38,899 nt of DNA, from contig JAADVB010000179.1 of NCBI GenBank assembly GCA_023334545.1, positions 1-38,899 on the forward strand, given 5' to 3'. A program made the translations under genes and the position numbers. The stretch is from Salisapilia sapeloensis. Its lineage: Eukaryota > Oomycota > Peronosporomycetes > Peronosporales > Salisapiliaceae. Positions 18,466 to 28,468 of the stretch are shown piece by piece; positions within the stretch are counted from its first letter, which is position 1; every line of letters begins with the position of its first letter. Below the pieces are notes generated by a model. That model ran no database searches, was not told where the DNA came from, and was given only the letters and a program-made list of their open reading frames with translations.

Positions 18466-18974
18466 ATGTCCGAATCAGAGCATGGAGGACGCGGACAAGT
18501 GATCGATGTAGTCATGCCGACGTATATCATGGTGCCGACGGAAGATGAATGGTGAATGGTTTTTAAACACATGACAAGAGAATTGGAATTGATCTTGTAT
18601 GTAGCTTTCGTCCGAAGAAAGTTTGTCGAATCATTTCCGATTGTCTGCAGGCCGAATTAGATGGAAAAGAGTATGATGAAGAGGAAAGCAAGGTCTGGTG
18701 CTGTACCATAGCTGATCAAGTCAAAGGTCGTATCGAGAACGAATGCCATTTTCCTCGGTACAAGATTGTTGTCCAAGCGTTTGTCGGGCAGCACAAGATG
18801 GAGGACGTGCGTATCACTTCTCGATGCCTATGGGACACCGACCATGACAACCACGCGTCCGCGGAATTCAATAGTGTATCACTACTTTCGCCCCACTATC
18901 TCCTCCCCATACTCATACTTGTCTAGCAACATATCTGGGGCACTTGCATCGTCTTTGGGTTCTACGCCGACTAG
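18466..18974 (+). CDS. Tctex1-type dynein light chain, three exons
   Basis: Exons 18466-18551, 18605-18875 and 18927-18974 (introns of 53 and 51 nt) give 134 residues. FRPKKVCRIISDCLQ starts the Tctex-1 fold. It is followed by LDGKEYDEEESKVWC, the VKGRIENECHFPRYKIV segment, the conserved SRCLWDTDHDNHASAEF block and a final strand IWGTCIVFGFYAD. Without the second splice the frame would end in a non-conserved tail, whereas splicing restores the conserved last strand. Tctex1 light chains attach cargo to cytoplasmic or axonemal dynein; the Tctex1D2 subgroup, which looks closest, belongs to intraflagellar transport dynein-2. The subgroup is a guess from eye comparison. Confidence 0.9.
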
Positions 18975-19115
18975 CAACAGACACTTGGGTCAAAATCTAA
19001 ATCTCTTTTTTATTCGTTTCAATCTACCTCCAAGCATGCAAAAAAATGAAAAATATCGGACACGTCCGTTTGTAGTATCACAAGGTCATAAGTTGTTTCT
19101 ATCCAAAAGGAGCTT

Positions 19116-19959
19116 TCAGCAAGCTCCATTGGCAAGCATGTCCCACGTAATCTGGAGATCCAAGTCGCCTTCATGCGTACACAAGTGGTCCAAGTTGGCA
19201 AGCATGAGCTCCACCTCGAGCTTCAATTCATGGATTTGCGGGTGAGCGATAAATTTCATCGATTTGCCATGGCAGGCGTCGAGAGCCTGCATCTTCACGT
19301 TGATCAGCGCTTCACGTTCCGTCGGGCCGTCTCCGAGGGAGATGACATGACGCGGGACGACCGTGTCAATGTCCGCCGTTATGTCCGTCTCGCTGTCGGA
19401 CGAAGACGGGAAGACTTCGTGGTTAAAAGCCTCGATTTTCCATTGGCGAGGAGAGTCGGGGTGTGCACCCTCATAGGTTGTACGAGCAGACACGACCTTT
19501 AGTTGGGTGTGTAGCATCGGAACAACACGAGGCATGAAGAGCGAGGCGGAGAGTTCGACCCACCCAGCCTCAGCGGCAGTCACGATGACGACGCGACCGT
19601 ACGAGAGTGCCTTCTCCAATAGTAGGAGGACGGAGTCTTCTAGATCCGCAAGTGCTGCAGAGACGTCGGATGGAATGTCCGGCTTCTCGTTGACAAACTT
19701 TGGGCACAAGCCTCGTTGGGCGACGGCAGTGGATGCCATAATCGTGTCATCTGAAGAGAGTTTTATTAATATGTGCGAAAGAAAATGCTGAAAAGGCAGA
19801 CATACCCCAGTCAAAGAAGAGTACGACGCCATTTCCTTTTTCGTCCGACTTGGTAATGGACGTCGTTGGTGCCGTGACGTCGACAGTGGCGTCGAGCTGC
19901 GGCGTCGGCATGGTCTCTTCGACGCAGACGTCTCCTGCCAAATCGCTGTGTGGTGCCAT
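19116..19959 (-). CDS. HAD-superfamily-like protein, two exons
   Basis: Exons 19959-19806 and 19750-19116, with a 55-nt intron, give 262 residues. The splice rebuilds motif I of the haloacid dehalogenase fold, FFDWDDTIMAST (Asp50, Asp52, Thr54). Motif II is VVIVTAAEAGW with Thr109, and SLGDGPTERE (about residue 205) looks like motif IV. A clear motif III lysine is not obvious to me. HAD enzymes are mostly phosphatases, with Asp50 as the predicted nucleophile. The C-terminal part (QIHELKLEVELMLANLDHLC) is acidic and helical. The substrate is unknown. I recall similar proteins in oomycetes and other protists, but no name attaches to them. Confidence 0.78.
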
Positions 19960-20414
19960 CTCTCTTTCTCTTGTGGGATGGATGTGAAAATGGAGTCAGC
20001 TACCGGAGCGAGGACGCGACGTCGTTGGCACCGAGCACAAAGTACGAGACTGAATATTCTTTCGGTCTCTTTCCAAGTCGACGCGCGCGAATAGCTTTCA
20101 ACCAATCCTATTGGCTCATTATGATTTTCTACCAATCGAGAATAAGAAACATGTCTGAACCTCGTGCTGTTTGATTGTAGGACAGCATTACAGCCTTGAT
20201 GGACGTAAGTTGCACATACTTCGCGCATAGCTCTCTTCTGTCGTCATAGACTTTTCCCAGACAAGTACCAGTAGACGTAAATTGTAAAATCAATGTGGAC
20301 GGATGGAAAGAGAGTACAAGCAAGAAAGTTGATTTGCGACGAGACGACTGTCAAGTGGCTACAATGTCAGACTCGTCACAGGACTTCGTCTAAGAAAAAG
20401 AGTACAAAAGAAAT
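19960..20414. other. Intergenic region between HAD and FYVE genes
   Basis: About 455 bp between the start codon of the HAD-like gene and the stop codon of the PDZ-ankyrin-FYVE gene, both on the minus strand. Only short frames without motifs are present. It should contain the HAD promoter and the 3' untranslated region of the FYVE gene. Confidence 0.5.
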
Positions 20415-22934
20415 CTACGATCCGGTGCCTCCGCGACGAGCAGCCGAGCGTGGAGCCTGCAGCTTCTCCGGGTTAACTTCGTCCCACTCGATCCCGATCA
20501 CACGGTTAATGAAGCGGCTCTCCTTCTTCTCCGGCTCGCCCTCACGCTCTTTAAAGATGCCAAAGCACGTCTTGCACACTAACTTCTTCTCATGATTCGC
20601 ATGTCCACGTCGGATCCGGCCTGGGAATCCCATCGGGAACTTGTACAGCTCCACGGTCAAGGCACAGCAGTCATGGCAGAGTACGCGACCACAATGTGTG
20701 CAATTTGCCTTGCGCGTGCCAAATTTGAATTTCTTCTGACACATCATGCAGTTCGTTCGTTCCTTCTCAGAAATGAACGTCGGCGGGTAGTACACGTGCT
20801 CCAAGAGCACTCGCGTAGACTTTCGATTCAACTTTTCAAAGACATTGCGTCCTTCCGAATCCTCCACGTCGAGTTTCGCACCAGCACGCAAGAGCGCACC
20901 AGCAGTCTTTAGCAGACCACGATCTAACGCGGTGTGGATGACAGTCTGTCCGTCATGCAAGTCATTGGGGTTCGCGCCGAACTTAAGCAGCATGCGCGGG
21001 ATGAGGACGTTATCGTCTTTGTTCGTGATGACACTAATGATCAATGGAGTGAATCTGCGCGAGTTCTTGACGTTAGCATTGGCACCAGACTCCAACAAGC
21101 AGTGGACCATCGCAGGCTTCTTGGTTGCTGCAAAGTGCACCACTGTGTTCCCTTTATCATCCACCATGGTCAAGAGATCTTCTAGTGGTTGGTAGTGGTC
21201 GACAATGTACTTGACGAGCTGAACGTTTCCACTCTTGGCAGCCAAGTGGAGTCCACTTTGTCCGTGGTTGGGTTCTCGTTCCGCCAATGCGTCCGTGCCA
21301 TGCACCTTGATATGCTGCACCACGCCTCTCAGGTTTCCTTTCTGACACATCGCATGGACTTCGTCCAATGGCTGACTCTGCATCATCGGTTCATTCGTGT
21401 TTTCCATCGTCATGCGAATGGATTCCTTCGGGACATTCGAGTTTGTAGGTGATACTTCCGGACTCTTGGCCTGTGTGAGGTCATCTACGACACCAATGCC
21501 ACCTGCCTCGGATTCCTCTGGGAGAACAGGGACGGATTCCGTTTCAATCGAGTAGTTTCCAAGCATCGCGACGCCAGAACTCTGCTTTCGAAGTCGATCT
21601 TGCGAAGGCGAATGCTCCGGAGACTTATCTACCTCCGTGCGTTGCTTGTCTCGAGGTTTCTGGACCGTCGGTCGTTCATTCGGGAGTGAAGAAACGTCCG
21701 ACTCGACGCTATCGCTCTGGAAAGATTCTTGTGGATAAGTCGGAGGGATGGACGATGTATCGGACTCGCCGCTCTCACGTGGGAACGATTGCTCCGGGAC
21801 GCTACTACGCACCCATTTCGACATACCGGCCGAAGAGACTTCGGATTCACTATCGCTTCCTTCAATGTCGTTTTCAGCAGACACGTCGCTGGGTTTCAAC
21901 GCAGCCTTGACTTCGCTCTTCAATTCCGTCGGAACAGTTGGAAGGACGAGAGATGAATCACGTCCCTCCGAGCTTCGTGAGTCCTCCGAATCTTCGTACA
22001 CGACCTGTGGTCCGGCAGCCTCTCTCGCATCCACAAGCGAGTTGCGACTGGCCGAGCTTTCCTCCATGCCGACCAAGTCTGCCGTGTCTTCCACCGACAT
22101 TTCAGATACTTGGTGTGGCATGTCTTCGTCATGTTCTTCGATCGTAAGCTTGTCCAAGTTGAAAGACGTCGTGGGTTTCTCGGACGCTTGTTCCGACAAG
22201 ACTGGGCTACCGCTATAGCTTTCCACTCGGTTGCCTGGCGCAGGAGCTTCTTCCTCGAAAGACTCTTCCTCTGTCTCTTTTAGAGCTTGCTCCATGTCCT
22301 TATGCATCTGGTCACTTGGCTTGGCCATCGCAGAGTTTCCAGCCGACTTGTTTTGGGTCGACGCTCGCGTGGAGCTACGTTGGGAGCTTCTAGTGGAACC
22401 TCGTTGTGATCCTGCTTGGGAGTTGGTCGTCCAATTGGCACTCCCCGACTTTTTCGTCTGCGTGGATCGACGAGTATCACCTGGTGGTGGTTTCGAGCCG
22501 GACGGACTCGTCGGTCCATCACTCGTAATGACAAAGTGGCTCTGTCGAGTGTGCTGAGGTGCCGGTGGTGGCGTTTTGTCCGTGTCGGGCGATAGTTTAT
22601 GGAAACGTAATGTGGCTGGGAGGTCACATTCTTGTAGATACTGGACGACTTGATCGAGTGCGAGTTTGGAAAAATCTCGGAGATTGATGGACAGGAGATG
22701 GTCACCTGGTCCAACGTTCTTGATGCCAAATGGGAATCCCTTGCCAGTAACACGGCTCACGGCGACACCTTCGCCGTTCTCAAACGTCGTGAGAGCGACG
22801 CCCAAGTCACCTCCTTCCCAAATGAGCTGATACTCGATCATTTCATCCGTCTCGCTATCGACGACAGACTCGACGAAACTTCCGACCAAATCCTGGTACT
22901 CAGCCGCTTGTTCATGCATCCAATCTCCGCTCAT
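20415..22934 (-). CDS. PDZ, ankyrin-repeat and FYVE-like zinc finger protein
   Basis: Single exon, 839 residues, ATG at 22934 (MSGDWMHEQ) to TAG at 20415. The frame runs further upstream without another ATG. Residues about 34-109 form a PDZ domain (LGVALTTFE, GFPFGIKNVGPGDHLLSIN). Residues 110-510 are Ser-, Pro- and Glu-rich and probably disordered, with many SS, SD and SE clusters suggesting phosphorylation. About four ankyrin repeats (515-690) include GQSGLHLAAKSGN and GNTVVHFAA. A FYVE-type finger (about 718-790) follows with CMMCQKKF, CTHCGRVLCHDC and CKTCFGIF; eight Cys ligands are visible but the RRHHCR core is replaced by KANCTHCG. FYVE domains normally bind PI3P on endosomes, and loss of the His pair may alter this. 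PDZ and ankyrin parts would recruit partners to membranes. Confidence 0.88.
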   Translation of the reverse strand: MSGDWMHEQAAEYQDLVGSFVESVVDSETDEMIEYQLIWEGGDLGVALTTFENGEGVAVSRVTGKGFPFGIKNVGPGDHLLSINLRDFSKLALDQVVQYLQECDLPATLRFHKLSPDTDKTPPPAPQHTRQSHFVITSDGPTSPSGSKPPPGDTRRSTQTKKSGSANWTTNSQAGSQRGSTRSSQRSSTRASTQNKSAGNSAMAKPSDQMHKDMEQALKETEEESFEEEAPAPGNRVESYSGSPVLSEQASEKPTTSFNLDKLTIEEHDEDMPHQVSEMSVEDTADLVGMEESSASRNSLVDAREAAGPQVVYEDSEDSRSSEGRDSSLVLPTVPTELKSEVKAALKPSDVSAENDIEGSDSESEVSSAGMSKWVRSSVPEQSFPRESGESDTSSIPPTYPQESFQSDSVESDVSSLPNERPTVQKPRDKQRTEVDKSPEHSPSQDRLRKQSSGVAMLGNYSIETESVPVLPEESEAGGIGVVDDLTQAKSPEVSPTNSNVPKESIRMTMENTNEPMMQSQPLDEVHAMCQKGNLRGVVQHIKVHGTDALAEREPNHGQSGLHLAAKSGNVQLVKYIVDHYQPLEDLLTMVDDKGNTVVHFAATKKPAMVHCLLESGANANVKNSRRFTPLIISVITNKDDNVLIPRMLLKFGANPNDLHDGQTVIHTALDRGLLKTAGALLRAGAKLDVEDSEGRNVFEKLNRKSTRVLLEHVYYPPTFISEKERTNCMMCQKKFKFGTRKANCTHCGRVLCHDCCALTVELYKFPMGFPGRIRRGHANHEKKLVCKTCFGIFKEREGEPEKKESRFINRVIGIEWDEVNPEKLQAPRSAARRGGTGS

Positions 22935-23173
22935 GATTGTCTCCTGCCTATTGTGTTGTGAGCTATAGAATCCAGCACGATCTATTGCGCTATTTACGAC
23001 CGATCGAAGATAGTAACGGCGGCACCCACTTGTGCCCTGTTCCCATACAAAGCGCGACAGAAAATCCCCAAGAGACGTACGCAAGGATCAGAAGCTAACG
23101 GCTCTATCTACCATGACATGGAGACAACATGTACTTTGATATATTTGTACGCGATCAAAACGATGGATGAAAA

Positions 23174-25882
23174 CTATGCTGACGACTCTTGCCTCGTACG
23201 ACTGTACTCGGAAATACGTTCCAAGTTGGATAAAAGCTGGTCAAGTTCTCGTGCAGGAGACACTCGATGTTGTTCCAACGTCGGCGTTGACTCGGTGCTC
23301 GATGGACTCGTCACGGTTGTATCGACACTAAGCTTGGTCTGTTCCTGTCTCTTTAAACCAGCAAGGGACTTTTTTAGCTTTGAAATATCACTGCGCTTCT
23401 CCTGTACTTCCCTCGTCAACCTTCGTTCATTCTGCACAAGTGCATTCGATTTATCTCGTTCGCTCTCCAACTGCGCTTGCAAGCTCTCGATTTCACGCAC
23501 AAGACCACTCGTATGATCCTCTGCCGTCGACTGCATCTGCTTCTGGGCATTCAAAAGCAATTGCACTCGATTCGCGAGCTCTGACTTCTGTCCTTCTACC
23601 TCTTGTTTATCCTCCAGCACCTGTCGTAGCTCTTCCTGCACTCGTTTCACCTCCTCCTCTTTTCCCTTGACTACCTTCTTCGCCTTATGCAGTCGCCGCT
23701 TGAGCTCGACGAGAGATTCCATACTATCACTACCAGAAGACGATGTAGAAGATGACAAGGAGCTCGAGCGTCCACTTTCGTATCGACGCAGTTTCTTTCG
23801 ATACGACTGGAGCTGTGTCGACAGAGCTAGTCGTTCGTTCTGATCTTCCTTGGACTGATGCACGAGAGCAATGATCTTCTCTCCAAGTTCCAAGTTGCGT
23901 TCACCAGCATTCTCAATCCGATGCACAAGCTGCTGGACATCCTTTTCCAATTGCTTTCGTTCTGCCTCGAGCTTCTTCTCTCGATTAGACCGCGCTTCTT
24001 GTCCGGACACGAGTCTCGACTGCACTTGCTCCAATTCAGACTCTAAAGATCGTATCCGATTCGATAGACGTTCCTCTTCTTCCTTACAAGACGCAATCTC
24101 TTCGTCCTTCTGCTGCACCAGCACTTGTGATGCTTCGACTGCTTCATCCCGTCGCTTGCGTTCATCCTGTGCTTCCGATACACGCGTCTCGAGATCCTGG
24201 ATCTGATCCCTTGCTTCCTTTAGTTCGTTAAAGAGAAGCTCACAGCGTCTGTGTTCGTCTGCAACAGCCTGCTCCTTTGTCTTCTCTGCGTCCTCCAGTT
24301 TCGATTCAAGTGTCTGCTTCTCGTGGTAGAGGACAGAGTGCTGACTCTGCTCTTGCTGAAGACTCGACACTAGCTGCTCTTGTCTCTGCAATTGACCCCA
24401 CAAGTCGCTGATCCGAGCATTCAACCTCGAACTTGATACTTCCGACTCCTTTACAACTTGCTCCTTTGCCTCTTCTGCTTCCTGCAGACGACTCTTCAAG
24501 CTTGCATTTATGTCTTGGAGCGACTGGAGTTGAGATTGAAGCTGCTCTAGCTCTCGTATGGCAGAAGAAGCATGCTGTTCATCATTTAGTAGAGCGTGGA
24601 AACCAGAGTGGAGAGTGTCTGTGAGTGATGAGCGACAATCCTGGAGCTCCTGGTATCTCTGTTGCATTCGTTCGAGCTCTCTTTCCAACTGCTGTTCCCG
24701 ACGTTTCGTCTGTGCTAACGCTGACCCATTCTCTCGTTCTTCAAATTCTTTTTCCAAGAGCTGATATTGGAGCTTTTCCACGAGCGTCTCTTTCTCATGT
24801 GCACGCTTTTCGATTGTTGTCATCTGCGCTTTTAAACTCTTGTTCTCGTCTTCTAACAAGGTCTTTTCCGCCTGATATTCCTGTCGTAAACGTTCTTTTA
24901 AGCCAGTCATTTCAGACTTGAGCGTCGAGACGACGATACTCGTGTCTCGACTAGAGACTTTGTGTGTCATTTTATTTATTTCCTCCTGCGCAACTTCCAA
25001 TTGAGATTCGAGCGTCTCTTTATCACGTTGACACTGGCTTAATTGTGCTTCGACAGTCTCTTTATCAGTATCTTTCGACTGAAGCGTATCACGAAGAGAA
25101 GACAATTGATCGTTTTTATCTTCCAGAGACGATTGGAGTAAAGAGATTTTCTCCTGACTCTGTGTCAATTGAGACTCTAACGATGTCACTTGATCTTGAA
25201 CTGTCTTGTTGGAAGATAATTGCGACGACAAAGAGGCATTCTGCTGCTCTAGCTCTTGCTTCCCACTTATTAAAGACTCGATTTCAGATTGGAGCTTGGC
25301 ATTCTTCTCTTCTAGATGTTGAATCTGTTCCAACCGCTTTTCCAACTGACTCTTGTCTGATGTAAGCTGGTCAATCGTTGCGGTCTTTTGTTGGAGCTCC
25401 TGCTCGAGGCTGAGACTACGATTCTGTCCTTCTGTAACTTCTCGTTGCAGCTTGAGCTCCATTTGCTCCACTGCCTGTGAGAAGCGACTTAATTGAGATC
25501 GAAGTTCTCGATTCTGCTGCTGCACTTGTGTCTGTTCTTGCGTCCAGCGAGACTGCTGTCGCTTCAGTGCATCCACTTGGTCTCCTAACGATCGATTTTC
25601 ATGCGCCAATTCTGCCACTGAAGCTGCCGTTTGATGACCATCCTCGACATTTGCAAGGTACTGCTGTAATGTATCAACCTCAGTCTTAAACCGTTCCTCT
25701 CGTTGTCGATAGAACTCAATTTGAGATGACAATGCTTCAATCGTGCCTTTTTGCTCGGCATGCAGTTGATCAAGTGCCGACCCAACGTACCCATCGGCAT
25801 CATACGAGTCGTCATGATACCGAGCACTTCCCTCGCCTCGTGCAGTATCCATACTACTACTCCACGAGGCTCTTTCTTCCAT
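23174..25882 (-). CDS. Long coiled-coil protein
   Basis: Single exon, 902 residues, ATG at 25882 (MEERASWSSSMD) to TAG at 23174. Almost all of residues 40-870 is heptad-rich, with Gln, Glu, Leu and Lys dominating, interrupted by a Ser-rich linker (about residues 696-712). There is no signal peptide, membrane segment or recognised terminal domain such as GRIP. The pattern fits a golgin, centrosomal, basal-body or tethering protein, but composition alone cannot separate these. The gene diverges from methionyl-tRNA synthetase across 229 bp. The frame continues upstream to a GTG at 25939 without an earlier in-frame ATG. Confidence 0.85.
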   Translation of the reverse strand: MEERASWSSSMDTARGEGSARYHDDSYDADGYVGSALDQLHAEQKGTIEALSSQIEFYRQREERFKTEVDTLQQYLANVEDGHQTAASVAELAHENRSLGDQVDALKRQQSRWTQEQTQVQQQNRELRSQLSRFSQAVEQMELKLQREVTEGQNRSLSLEQELQQKTATIDQLTSDKSQLEKRLEQIQHLEEKNAKLQSEIESLISGKQELEQQNASLSSQLSSNKTVQDQVTSLESQLTQSQEKISLLQSSLEDKNDQLSSLRDTLQSKDTDKETVEAQLSQCQRDKETLESQLEVAQEEINKMTHKVSSRDTSIVVSTLKSEMTGLKERLRQEYQAEKTLLEDENKSLKAQMTTIEKRAHEKETLVEKLQYQLLEKEFEERENGSALAQTKRREQQLERELERMQQRYQELQDCRSSLTDTLHSGFHALLNDEQHASSAIRELEQLQSQLQSLQDINASLKSRLQEAEEAKEQVVKESEVSSSRLNARISDLWGQLQRQEQLVSSLQQEQSQHSVLYHEKQTLESKLEDAEKTKEQAVADEHRRCELLFNELKEARDQIQDLETRVSEAQDERKRRDEAVEASQVLVQQKDEEIASCKEEEERLSNRIRSLESELEQVQSRLVSGQEARSNREKKLEAERKQLEKDVQQLVHRIENAGERNLELGEKIIALVHQSKEDQNERLALSTQLQSYRKKLRRYESGRSSSLSSSTSSSGSDSMESLVELKRRLHKAKKVVKGKEEEVKRVQEELRQVLEDKQEVEGQKSELANRVQLLLNAQKQMQSTAEDHTSGLVREIESLQAQLESERDKSNALVQNERRLTREVQEKRSDISKLKKSLAGLKRQEQTKLSVDTTVTSPSSTESTPTLEQHRVSPARELDQLLSNLERISEYSRTRQESSA

Positions 25883-26111
25883 ATAATCGCTCTTGTCCAC
25901 GCACTTGATACTACGCTTTCGGCGGGAAGTCCATGGCACATATAGCTGTTAATTGTTGCAAATGTACCGTGTTCAATATGTTGTACCTGATATGATGAAT
26001 GGGTACGATATCATCTCGAGGAAGTCCGCCGCAGAATCGTGTGGTGACTAAGCTACTCCTCCTCTCTTCTTTCACTTCCGATTGCAACACATTTCAATTT
26101 GAAACGCTTAA
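25883..26111. promoter_or_regulatory. Short divergent promoter region, coiled-coil and MetRS genes
   Basis: Only 229 bp separate the two start codons, so both genes must be driven from here. A pyrimidine-rich run just before the MetRS start (CTCCTCCTCTCTTCTTTC, about 26055-26072 on the plus strand) could be part of an initiator-like or leader element. No TATA box is evident. Confidence 0.4.
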
Positions 26112-28322
26112 ATGGAAGAGACTAGTGCTACCGTATCGTTGACACAACGTATGAGTCAATTGGAAACTTCGAATAAGGTCAAGGATGATCGGATTCGGGA
26201 GCTCGAGACGCTTTTGCAGCAAGAGCGTCGTAAACATGCGAGTGAGCCGGAAAAGTTCTACCTCACGACTGCTATCCACTACACGAATGGATACCCGCAC
26301 ATGGGTCATGCCTATGAGAACGTCTTGTCGGATGTCATCAGTAGATATCATCGCGTGTGTGGCCGAGATGTCTTTTTCCTCACCGGTACGGACGAACACG
26401 GTCAAAAGGTGGCGCAGACGGCTGAAGCTGCTGGTATGAAACCCATCGAGATCTGTGACAAGTACGCTGGTGTCTTCCAACAGCTCGCGAAGGACCTGAA
26501 CCTGTCCAATGACGACTTCATTCGTACCACGAGCGACCGTCATAAGACGTTTGCCCAGTGGCTATTCCAACGTGCGTTGGACCGTGGAGATATCTACCTC
26601 GGCGAGTACGAAGGATGGTACAATGTGCGTGAAGAAACGTTCGTGACGGAGACCGAAGCCAAGCAGACGGACTACAAGGACCCTGCCTCTGGTACTCCGT
26701 TTAAGAAGATGCAGGAAAAGTCGTACTTCTTCCGCATGTCCAGATACCAGGACCAGCTCGTTCGTCACTTTGAAACGCACCCGAACTTTTTGCAGCCAGA
26801 AGTGCGTCGTCAGGAGATCCTCCGACGTCTCGAAGAGCCGTTGCAAGACCTGTCTTGCTCTCGCACGACCTTTAACCACGGTATTCCGCTACCGAATGAC
26901 CCTGAACACGTCATGTATGTGTGGTTCGATGCCTTGTCCAACTACCTTTCGGCGCTCGGATACCCCGACAACGCTCGTTCGAGATACTGGCCAGCGAGTG
27001 TCCACGTGATTGGCAAGGACATTTCGTGGTTCCACTCGGTCATTTGGCCATGCATCTTGCTCAGCACCGGTATTCCGTTGCCTGAACGTGTGTTTGCCCA
27101 TGGATTTGTCAACGCTAAGGACGGCTCTAAGATGAGCAAAAGTCTCGGGAACATCGTCGACCCGTACGACATGATGAACAAGTACGGTCTCGACTCGTTC
27201 CGTTACTTTTTGGCTCGATGCTCACGCTTCGGACATGACATGCCATTCAGCGAAGACGATCTCGTGAACACGCACAACGCAGAGCTTGCCGATACGCTTG
27301 GTAACCTCGTGCACCGCACAGTAAGCTTGACGCAAAAGTACGCGGATGGAAAGGTGCCAGAAGTAACCGAGGTCGACCGTCCGTTTGATCCTGTGCAGCT
27401 GGAGAAAGACGCAGAGCAGGCGTTCCGAGAGTACTCGCCGCAGAATCTCGCGACGGCTGTAATGCAGTGTCTAAAGGACACGAACAAGTACTTGACGGAC
27501 AAGGCGCCGTGGCACATGAAGGACAGTCAAGGCCCAGTCGTCGTCGTACGCACGTGTCTCGAAGCTGTCTACATCTTGGCGCACTACTTGTGCCCGTTCA
27601 TGCCAGACACGTCTACTACGATCTTTAACAAGTTGAGTGCCAAGCAAAAGACACTGCCAGAGTTGTCTCCGAACTTTGATAACCTCGACGTTGGTGCGAC
27701 GGTGGAAGTGGGCGAGATCTTGTTCCAGAAGGTGTTGACGGACGAAGAGAAGAAGAAGGCGGAAGAGAAGGAAAAGGCCAAGGCTGGTGTGAGTGCCAAA
27801 AAGCAGGAGAAGAAGGCTGAGCTGCCGCTGTTTGCGTCCTTAGACATTCGTGTTGGCGTCATTAGTAAGGTGTGGAACCACCCGGATAGCGACAAGCTCT
27901 TCTGTGAAGAGATTGATATCGGCGAGGAAGAACCGAAGCCGATTGCGTCTGGACTACGACCATTCTACTCGCTCGAACAGATGCAAGGCCGCAAGGTCCT
28001 CGTGCTACTGAACCTCAAGCCAGCCAAGCTGGGTGGATTCAAGTCGCACGGTATGGTCCTGTGCGCTTCGAACGAAAGTCACGACCAGGTGGAGTTCGTG
28101 GAGCCGCCAGTCGACGCCAAGGTCGGTGAGCGCGTGTTTGTGGACACCGAGAGCGGAGAACCAGTGTCGGCTGCGCAAATGAAGAAGCAGAAGGTATGGG
28201 AAAAGTGCGCGCCATTGCTACTCACGAATGACGGTAAGGTCGCGACGTACAAGGGCGAACCGATCAAGACGTCTGCTGGCGAATGTGTCGCGCAGTCTTT
28301 GGTGAACGCGCACATCAGTTAA
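26112..28322 (+). CDS. MARS: Methionyl-tRNA synthetase with EMAPII-like C-terminal domain
   Basis: Single exon, 736 residues, ATG at 26112 to TAA at 28320. Residues 1-42 are a short heptad-like helix (RMSQLETSNKVKDDRIREL), not a mitochondrial presequence. The class I catalytic domain follows, with HMGH (63-66) as the HIGH motif and KMSKS at 340-344. The zinc-knuckle cysteines of the eukaryotic cytosolic type are missing: the connective region reads EGWYNVREETFV and KMQEKSYFF, as in bacterial type-2 MetRS. A helical anticodon domain covers about 370-525. A Lys/Glu linker (550-570) leads to an EMAPII/Trbp111 OB-fold (LDIRVGVISKVWNHPDSDKL, to 736) that binds tRNA. The enzyme charges tRNA-Met. 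Since it lacks a presequence it probably serves the cytosol. Codons are G/C-ending and biased, as in ATP synthase delta. Confidence 0.96.
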   Translation: MEETSATVSLTQRMSQLETSNKVKDDRIRELETLLQQERRKHASEPEKFYLTTAIHYTNGYPHMGHAYENVLSDVISRYHRVCGRDVFFLTGTDEHGQKVAQTAEAAGMKPIEICDKYAGVFQQLAKDLNLSNDDFIRTTSDRHKTFAQWLFQRALDRGDIYLGEYEGWYNVREETFVTETEAKQTDYKDPASGTPFKKMQEKSYFFRMSRYQDQLVRHFETHPNFLQPEVRRQEILRRLEEPLQDLSCSRTTFNHGIPLPNDPEHVMYVWFDALSNYLSALGYPDNARSRYWPASVHVIGKDISWFHSVIWPCILLSTGIPLPERVFAHGFVNAKDGSKMSKSLGNIVDPYDMMNKYGLDSFRYFLARCSRFGHDMPFSEDDLVNTHNAELADTLGNLVHRTVSLTQKYADGKVPEVTEVDRPFDPVQLEKDAEQAFREYSPQNLATAVMQCLKDTNKYLTDKAPWHMKDSQGPVVVVRTCLEAVYILAHYLCPFMPDTSTTIFNKLSAKQKTLPELSPNFDNLDVGATVEVGEILFQKVLTDEEKKKAEEKEKAKAGVSAKKQEKKAELPLFASLDIRVGVISKVWNHPDSDKLFCEEIDIGEEEPKPIASGLRPFYSLEQMQGRKVLVLLNLKPAKLGGFKSHGMVLCASNESHDQVEFVEPPVDAKVGERVFVDTESGEPVSAAQMKKQKVWEKCAPLLLTNDGKVATYKGEPIKTSAGECVAQSLVNAHIS

Positions 28323-28468
28323 GGACGATGCAGTGCAGTCTTGAATGTGCCCTTGTAGGCTCACGTAGGAAGAGAATGAAAGCACTTTGATTTCGAGTTA
28401 TGGCGTCGATAAGTCGGTTTTATTACTTCTGTAGGTGTTGAAACGTCCGAGGTGTGGCAGTGGAAAAG

